Positions 60,975 through 64,000 of a stretch of 64,000 bases of DNA are shown here, piece by piece (position 1 is the first letter of the stretch; each line of letters begins with the position of its first letter). The notes below the pieces were generated by a model. The model saw only the letters and a list, made by a program, of their open reading frames with translations, made no database searches and was not told the DNA's origin. Both the position numbers and the translations under genes were made by a program. Origin of the DNA: Paenibacillus_Z sp042653205 (GTDB taxonomy: Bacteria; Bacillota; Bacilli; Paenibacillales; Paenibacillaceae); assembly GCF_042653205.1 (NCBI RefSeq), contig NZ_JBHSHY010000001.1, positions 564,927 to 628,926 of the forward strand. The letters run 5' to 3'.

Positions 60975-61847
60975 CTAAATGACCGTCACGTTCGACAATT
61001 CGGCTCCCATGCCCTTGAGCAGCGCATAGGTCAACTTATCCATCGACGCGCCGTTGAAGCGGAGGGTTTTGATCATCTTGTAGTACTTGTTCGTGAGCGT
61101 GAACCCCGGCTTGAACGAGACGTTTTTCAAGGTTGCGCCATGGAACGAGACATCGGTCAGCGCCGCTTTGTCGAACTTCACGCCGATAAATGTCTGGCCG
61201 TCGAAGCGCTGCCCGCTCAGATCCGTGTATCTGAAGTCCACCCCGTCGAAGACGCAGCCTTCGAATGCCGCCTTCCTCAGATCGGTCAGCGACATGGTCA
61301 CGTCGGTCAGCTTGACGTCCGCGAAGCGGGCGCCGTCCAGTCCCGATTTGCTGAAATTGGTGCGGACCAGGATCGACTTATGGAAGCTCGCGTTCCCTAA
61401 GTCCAGCGCGGACAGGACGCAGTCCGTCAGGTTCGCGCCGTCGAAATTCGCGCCGCGGACGTCGCTGCCCTTGAACGAGCTGCCGGTCAGATCCGCGCCC
61501 GAGAAGTCGGAGCCGCGCAGCGCGCTGCCTTGAAACTGTCCCCTTCGGGCGGTCACGCCGGCAAAATCGCTGTCCGCCAGGTTGCTGCCGCTGAAGTTGG
61601 TCAGCACCTGCCGCTCCAGCGAGCGGGAGAGGTTGGCGACCTCCATAATCGTCTCTTCGATGTCGCCGATGCTTTCAACGGTTTGCTTGAATGCCGTCTC
61701 GTCGTCCTTGCCCTCGGCTTTCAGCTCGCGGTAGCGTTCCTGCAGATCGGCGTGCAGATCGGCCTTTAATTCGGTGACGCTCTTGACCCCGTCGTACGGC
61801 GTGAACACGCTGTTCAAGTACTCCGTCAATTTCGCGTTCATCCTCAT
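60975..61847 (-). CDS. Pentapeptide-repeat protein with permease-prefix-like N-terminus
   Basis: 290 residues. Residues 1-85 resemble the PadR-linked permease prefix domain (KLTEYLNSVFTPYDGVKSVTELKADLHADLQERYRELKAEGKDDETAFKQTVESIGDIEE). From about 88 to 260 pentapeptide repeats with the A(D/N)LxG/F pattern (LRGSDFSGADLTGSSFKGSDVRGANFDGANL) build a right-handed beta-helix. There is no membrane helix. The ATG at 61847 lies after GGGAG; the ATG two codons later is possible. It starts nine bases after the PadR stop, so the two genes form one operon, and PadR probably represses both. Confidence 0.88.
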   Translation of the reverse strand: MRMNAKLTEYLNSVFTPYDGVKSVTELKADLHADLQERYRELKAEGKDDETAFKQTVESIGDIEETIMEVANLSRSLERQVLTNFSGSNLADSDFAGVTARRGQFQGSALRGSDFSGADLTGSSFKGSDVRGANFDGANLTDCVLSALDLGNASFHKSILVRTNFSKSGLDGARFADVKLTDVTMSLTDLRKAAFEGCVFDGVDFRYTDLSGQRFDGQTFIGVKFDKAALTDVSFHGATLKNVSFKPGFTLTNKYYKMIKTLRFNGASMDKLTYALLKGMGAELSNVTVI

Positions 61848-61855
61848 CCATCTCC

Positions 61856-62185
61856 CTAGACTAAATTTTCCAGCACGCGTTTGGCATATTCCCAGTTGCT
61901 TTTGTTGCGGGCGTAGGTCTGCTTGCCCTTCTCGGTAATCCGAAAATATTTGCGCCGTCCGCCCTGCGACTCGTCGCCCCAGTACCACGTGATGTCGCCA
62001 TCCGCCTCTAGCCGCCGGAAGCTGGAGTACATCGTGGCTTCCTTCAGTTCGTACTCGCCGCCCGAACGCTCGGCGATCAGCTTGACGACTTCGTACCCGT
62101 AACGATCAGCTTCGGACAGAAGCCTTAAAATCATCGTATCCGTATGGCCGCGAAGCAGGTCGGACGTGATTTTGTTCTCGCTCAT
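61856..62185 (-). CDS. PadR family transcriptional regulator
   Basis: 109 residues from the ATG at 62185, after GGAGGTGATTGGC. The winged helix has DLLRGHTDTMILRLLSEADRYGYEVVKLIAERSGGEYELKEATMYSSFRRLEADGDITWYWGDESQGGRRKYFRITEKGKQTY, the PadR/PF03551 pattern. The wing sequence GGRRKYFRIT is typical. It is expected to repress its own two-gene operon and release it upon binding a hydrophobic ligand. Upstream (62219-62287) has nothing else recognised. Confidence 0.92.
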   Translation of the reverse strand: MSENKITSDLLRGHTDTMILRLLSEADRYGYEVVKLIAERSGGEYELKEATMYSSFRRLEADGDITWYWGDESQGGRRKYFRITEKGKQTYARNKSNWEYAKRVLENLV

Positions 62186-62287
62186 GCCAATCACCTCCAT
62201 ATCCGCATAATAAGCCATATTACTGTGACTGTCAATGTATCATCTCGAATGAAACACATTTCCTCCATGAACCGTGCTTCCCGTACA

Positions 62288-62313
62288 AAGAAAACCGCGC
62301 GGCGCGCGGTTTC
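62288..62313 (-). terminator. Terminator after the P-loop kinase gene
   Basis: AACCGCGC and GCGCGGTT pair around GCC, followed by TTCTTTG on the minus strand. Confidence 0.75.
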
Positions 62314-62391
62314 AGAGCATGACTTTTCGTGCCGGTTCGAGGACAAACGGTCGTCAGGCACAAGCGAAGCCGCTTCGGGCGGGACCCTGCT

Positions 62392-62940
62392 TTACGCGAA
62401 GAAACCGTGATTCTCGCGCACAAGCTGATCAAAGGTTTCCGCGATGTCGAGGTCTGTGTTGTTCACGATCCATTCCTTCTTGATGTGAGGACTGTCCAAG
62501 CATTTCAACTGGCTCGCGGCGATTGCCGCTTCGGCGGCGGCATCCTGCTCGGTATCGCGGCCCCGGCTCCTTTTTCGTGCCAATATCGCCTCCACGGACG
62601 GCTTGAGCAGGACCACCAGCAGATTCGAGGCTTCCCCCGCCAGCGCCTCTTGATACGCGAGCAACGGTCTTGGCGGATCGCAATACAGAATGAATTCAAC
62701 AACCACTTGCTTTCCCTCCGCCAGACGTTTATGGATCTCCGCCGCGACTTGCTTTTGAACGATCCGTTCTTCTTCAGGCGTTCGCACCCCATTCCGGGGG
62801 TCGTTCGCTTTGAATTCGTGCCAGAATTCATCCTCGCTCACGACGGAGTAGCCGCATTGGTCTCCGATCCAATTCGCCAGCGAGGTTTTCCCGCTCCCGC
62901 TAGGACCGGACACCAGGATGACGTTTCGGGTAGGCTGCAC
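62392..62940 (-). CDS. P-loop kinase-like nucleotide-binding protein
   Basis: 182 residues from the GTG at 62940, with AAAGGGGAA upstream. The Walker A GPSGSGKTS is at 12-20, then VVSEDEFWHEF resembles the acceptor/DE region of small-molecule kinases, and KQVVVEFILYCDP the Walker B-type strand. Layout matches the AAA_33/zeta-toxin-like kinase group of unknown substrate. No antitoxin-like gene is beside it. It begins four bases after the stop of the basic small protein gene. Confidence 0.85.
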   Translation of the reverse strand: MQPTRNVILVSGPSGSGKTSLANWIGDQCGYSVVSEDEFWHEFKANDPRNGVRTPEEERIVQKQVAAEIHKRLAEGKQVVVEFILYCDPPRPLLAYQEALAGEASNLLVVLLKPSVEAILARKRSRGRDTEQDAAAEAAIAASQLKCLDSPHIKKEWIVNNTDLDIAETFDQLVRENHGFFA

Positions 62941-62944
62941 TCGC

Positions 62945-63166
62945 TCATTCCCCTTTGCCCCGATGATGAGATTTCTTAGTCTGACTTCTCCGCGTCGGCC
63001 AACCAGCCGGCTTAGACTTATTCATGAAGTTCGATGCGCACTCCGAATTCCCTCCGCCGTCCGGCTGGTTTCCGGCAAAATAATTGCGCCTTCCTCCACG
63101 GAAGCTCCGCAGCTTCTCCTTGCGAGAACGCGTTTTCATGAATTTGGAACGTGAAATTTTTTTCAT
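62945..63166 (-). CDS. Small basic protein, hypothetical
   Basis: 73 residues if starting at the ATG at 63166 (AGAAAGTC upstream). The sequence KKISRSKFMKTRSRKEKLR is rich in Lys/Arg, and the end (NKSKPAGWPTRRSQTKKSHHRGKGE) is also basic, with one Cys. It stops five bases before the GTG of the kinase gene, whose ribosome site it contains, which suggests an operon. Not recognised; a nucleic-acid-binding role is plausible from charge alone. Confidence 0.5.
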   Translation of the reverse strand: MKKISRSKFMKTRSRKEKLRSFRGGRRNYFAGNQPDGGGNSECASNFMNKSKPAGWPTRRSQTKKSHHRGKGE

Positions 63167-63309
63167 GACTTTCTCATAGAGCCGCTTAGGCCGTGGAACC
63201 ACGCGGGGTTCGCCTCTTAGTGGAAACAAATAGGTAATGCGCAATCTGGTAAGGTAGTTACATAGCCGGAAACCGAACCAAATTTTTTATACGGAGGGTG
63301 ACTCATCTT

Positions 63310-63801
63310 ATGAATATCAGACAAACGAAAACGAAACTCTTCGCCATCGGATTAAGCGCCGCAATCGGCTTGACGGCACTCGGCTTCGGACAAGCCCCGC
63401 AAGCGCACGCCCTGTCGTCGTCGTCCGCATCCAAGCTGCTGAATTACGGCGATAATTTCCTGGGTACGCCTTATAAATTCGGCGCTAGCACGTCGACGAC
63501 GCGATATTTCGACTGCTCGTCGTTCACGATGCGCGTGTTTAAGAAGCTTGGCTATAACCTGCCACGCACCGCGCGCGACCAAGCGAAAGTCGGCCGTTAC
63601 GTGTCGAAGCAGAATCTGAAGAAAGGCGATCTCGTCTTCTTCAAGGTACCAAGCCGCGGCAATTTCATCGGCCATGTCGGCATCTATGCCGGCAACGGGA
63701 AAATGCTGAACACGTACGGCTCTGGCGGCGTCAAGTTCACGAACATGAACTCCTCCTACTGGAAGAAGAACTACGTCACCGCGCGCCGTCTGGGCTCCTA
63801 A
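63310..63801 (+). CDS. Secreted NlpC/P60 endopeptidase
   Basis: 163 residues from the ATG at 63310. A GTG four codons earlier directly follows GGAGG, so it is too close for it; the ATG is 12 bases away. A signal peptide (KLFAIGLSAAIGLTALGF, ending near AHA) is followed at once by a minimal NlpC/P60 domain: catalytic Cys69 in FDCSSF, His122 in IGHVGIYAG and a final YVTARRLGS. With no binding domain it is among the smallest members. It hydrolyses peptide cross-links of the wall outside the cell. Followed by a strong terminator. Confidence 0.93.
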   Translation: MNIRQTKTKLFAIGLSAAIGLTALGFGQAPQAHALSSSSASKLLNYGDNFLGTPYKFGASTSTTRYFDCSSFTMRVFKKLGYNLPRTARDQAKVGRYVSKQNLKKGDLVFFKVPSRGNFIGHVGIYAGNGKMLNTYGSGGVKFTNMNSSYWKKNYVTARRLGS

Positions 63802-63838
63802 CGGATTCGGACCTCCATGGATAACAAAGGATTAATAA

Positions 63839-63869
63839 AAAAGCAAGCTGCCGCGGCAGCTTGCTTTTT
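63839..63869 (+). terminator. Terminator after the NlpC/P60 gene
   Basis: AAAGCAAGCTGCC pairs with GGCAGCTTGCTTT, a near-perfect palindrome centred on GC, followed by TTTTT. Confidence 0.92.
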
Positions 63870-63874
63870 GCTTT

Positions 63875-64000
63875 GTACGCCCAGCATGGGCGTCATCTCT
63901 AGGGTGAAAGTCCCGAACGGGGGCTGGCGAACGCCTACCGTTAGCCAAAAGCAAGGGTGTCCGCCGCGAGGCGGAATCTGAAGGAAGCTTACGGCAAATG
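63875..64000 (+). mobile_element. Group II intron, 5' end (cut by window)
   Basis: From 63875 the sequence begins GTACGCCCAGCATGGGCG, the start of a group II intron (consensus GTGYG, here GTACG), then CTCTAGGGTGAAAGTCCCGA, CCGTTAGCCAAAAGCAAGG and GTCCGCCGCGAGGCGGAATC, all typical of domain I in Firmicute introns. The reverse transcriptase gene (ltrA) would lie beyond the window. Insertion only five bases past the terminator T tract recalls group IIC introns, which target terminator hairpins. Confidence 0.85.

Noticed and set aside
62392..63166. Toxin-antitoxin pair (zeta-like kinase with basic small protein)
   Set aside because: The kinase lacks convincing zeta-toxin signature residues beyond the P-loop, and antitoxins of this class are usually acidic; kept only as a loose possibility.
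63150..63309. c-di-AMP (ydaO) riboswitch before the NlpC/P60 gene
   Set aside because: Such riboswitches are common upstream of these genes, but the conserved core was not found in this leader.
1..64000. CRISPR arrays, tRNA or rRNA genes, prophage
   Set aside because: No regularly spaced repeats, cloverleaf sequences, rRNA-conserved stretches or phage structural genes were noticed by reading.

Overview
The window reads as chromosomal DNA from a GC-rich, endospore-forming Firmicute of the Paenibacillaceae type (Paenibacillus or Cohnella-like). This rests on a CwlJ cortex hydrolase, a gerA-type germinant receptor operon with a sigma-G-like promoter, a SAM-I riboswitch, OpuC and Lpl-type ABC transporters, many secreted surface proteins, strong AGGAGG-type ribosome sites and T-rich intrinsic terminators. 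No phage, CRISPR, rRNA or tRNA gene was seen.

Layout. 1-6454: left-truncated AraC-type sensor-regulator (-), cwlJ (-), a VanW-domain protein (-) and a large secreted RCC1/FN3 protein (+). 6625-13016: galactokinase, an orphan sugar-binding lipoprotein, a quinone oxidoreductase and a divergent SDR/AraC pair. 13031-19074: an unknown membrane-anchored protein, a secreted GH16 glucanase, an OmpR/HisKA two-component pair preceded by a perfect palindrome and three 19-bp tandem repeats, and a TolB-like lipoprotein. 19345-26338: a heterodimeric ABC exporter with a hairpin-rich leader, an epoxide hydrolase and a MocR regulator. 26579-30683: the germinant receptor operon in order A-C-D-B, whose A gene is frameshifted. 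30730-34317: an ankyrin protein, then an A/T-richer patch with a nonsense-interrupted pgsA-like gene and a cytosolic subtilase carrying a HEAT-like tail.

34661-41481 is a saccharide-uptake locus: secreted propeller-like protein, binding lipoprotein and two Lpl-type permeases, with a divergent GntR/LacI-type regulator. 41559-47305 holds a metallo-hydrolase, a flavodoxin-fold quinone reductase, a LysR/MFS divergon, an unknown small protein and a DUF2515 protein. 47381-49981 is a three-gene catabolic operon (enolase-superfamily enzyme, amidohydrolase, Rieske ferredoxin). 50102-52257 holds a secreted protein and an unrecognised gene under a SAM-I riboswitch. 52936-56401 is opuCABCD for osmoprotectant uptake.

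56572-63801 holds cell-wall peptidases (VanY, two NlpC/P60 proteins), a VOC protein, a DUF2089 three-gene unit, a PadR/pentapeptide pair next to a relic of a serine hydrolase, and a P-loop kinase. The right edge enters the 5' end of a group II intron placed a few bases after a terminator.

The most notable items are: the SAM-riboswitch-controlled unknown gene; three broken genes (germinant receptor A, pgsA-like, serine hydrolase relic); the cytosolic subtilase-HEAT protein; the tandem-repeat control region before the two-component genes; and the intron at the right edge. I did not find a clearly new multi-gene system. The subtilase-HEAT patch and the riboswitch gene are the best candidates for undescribed biology.
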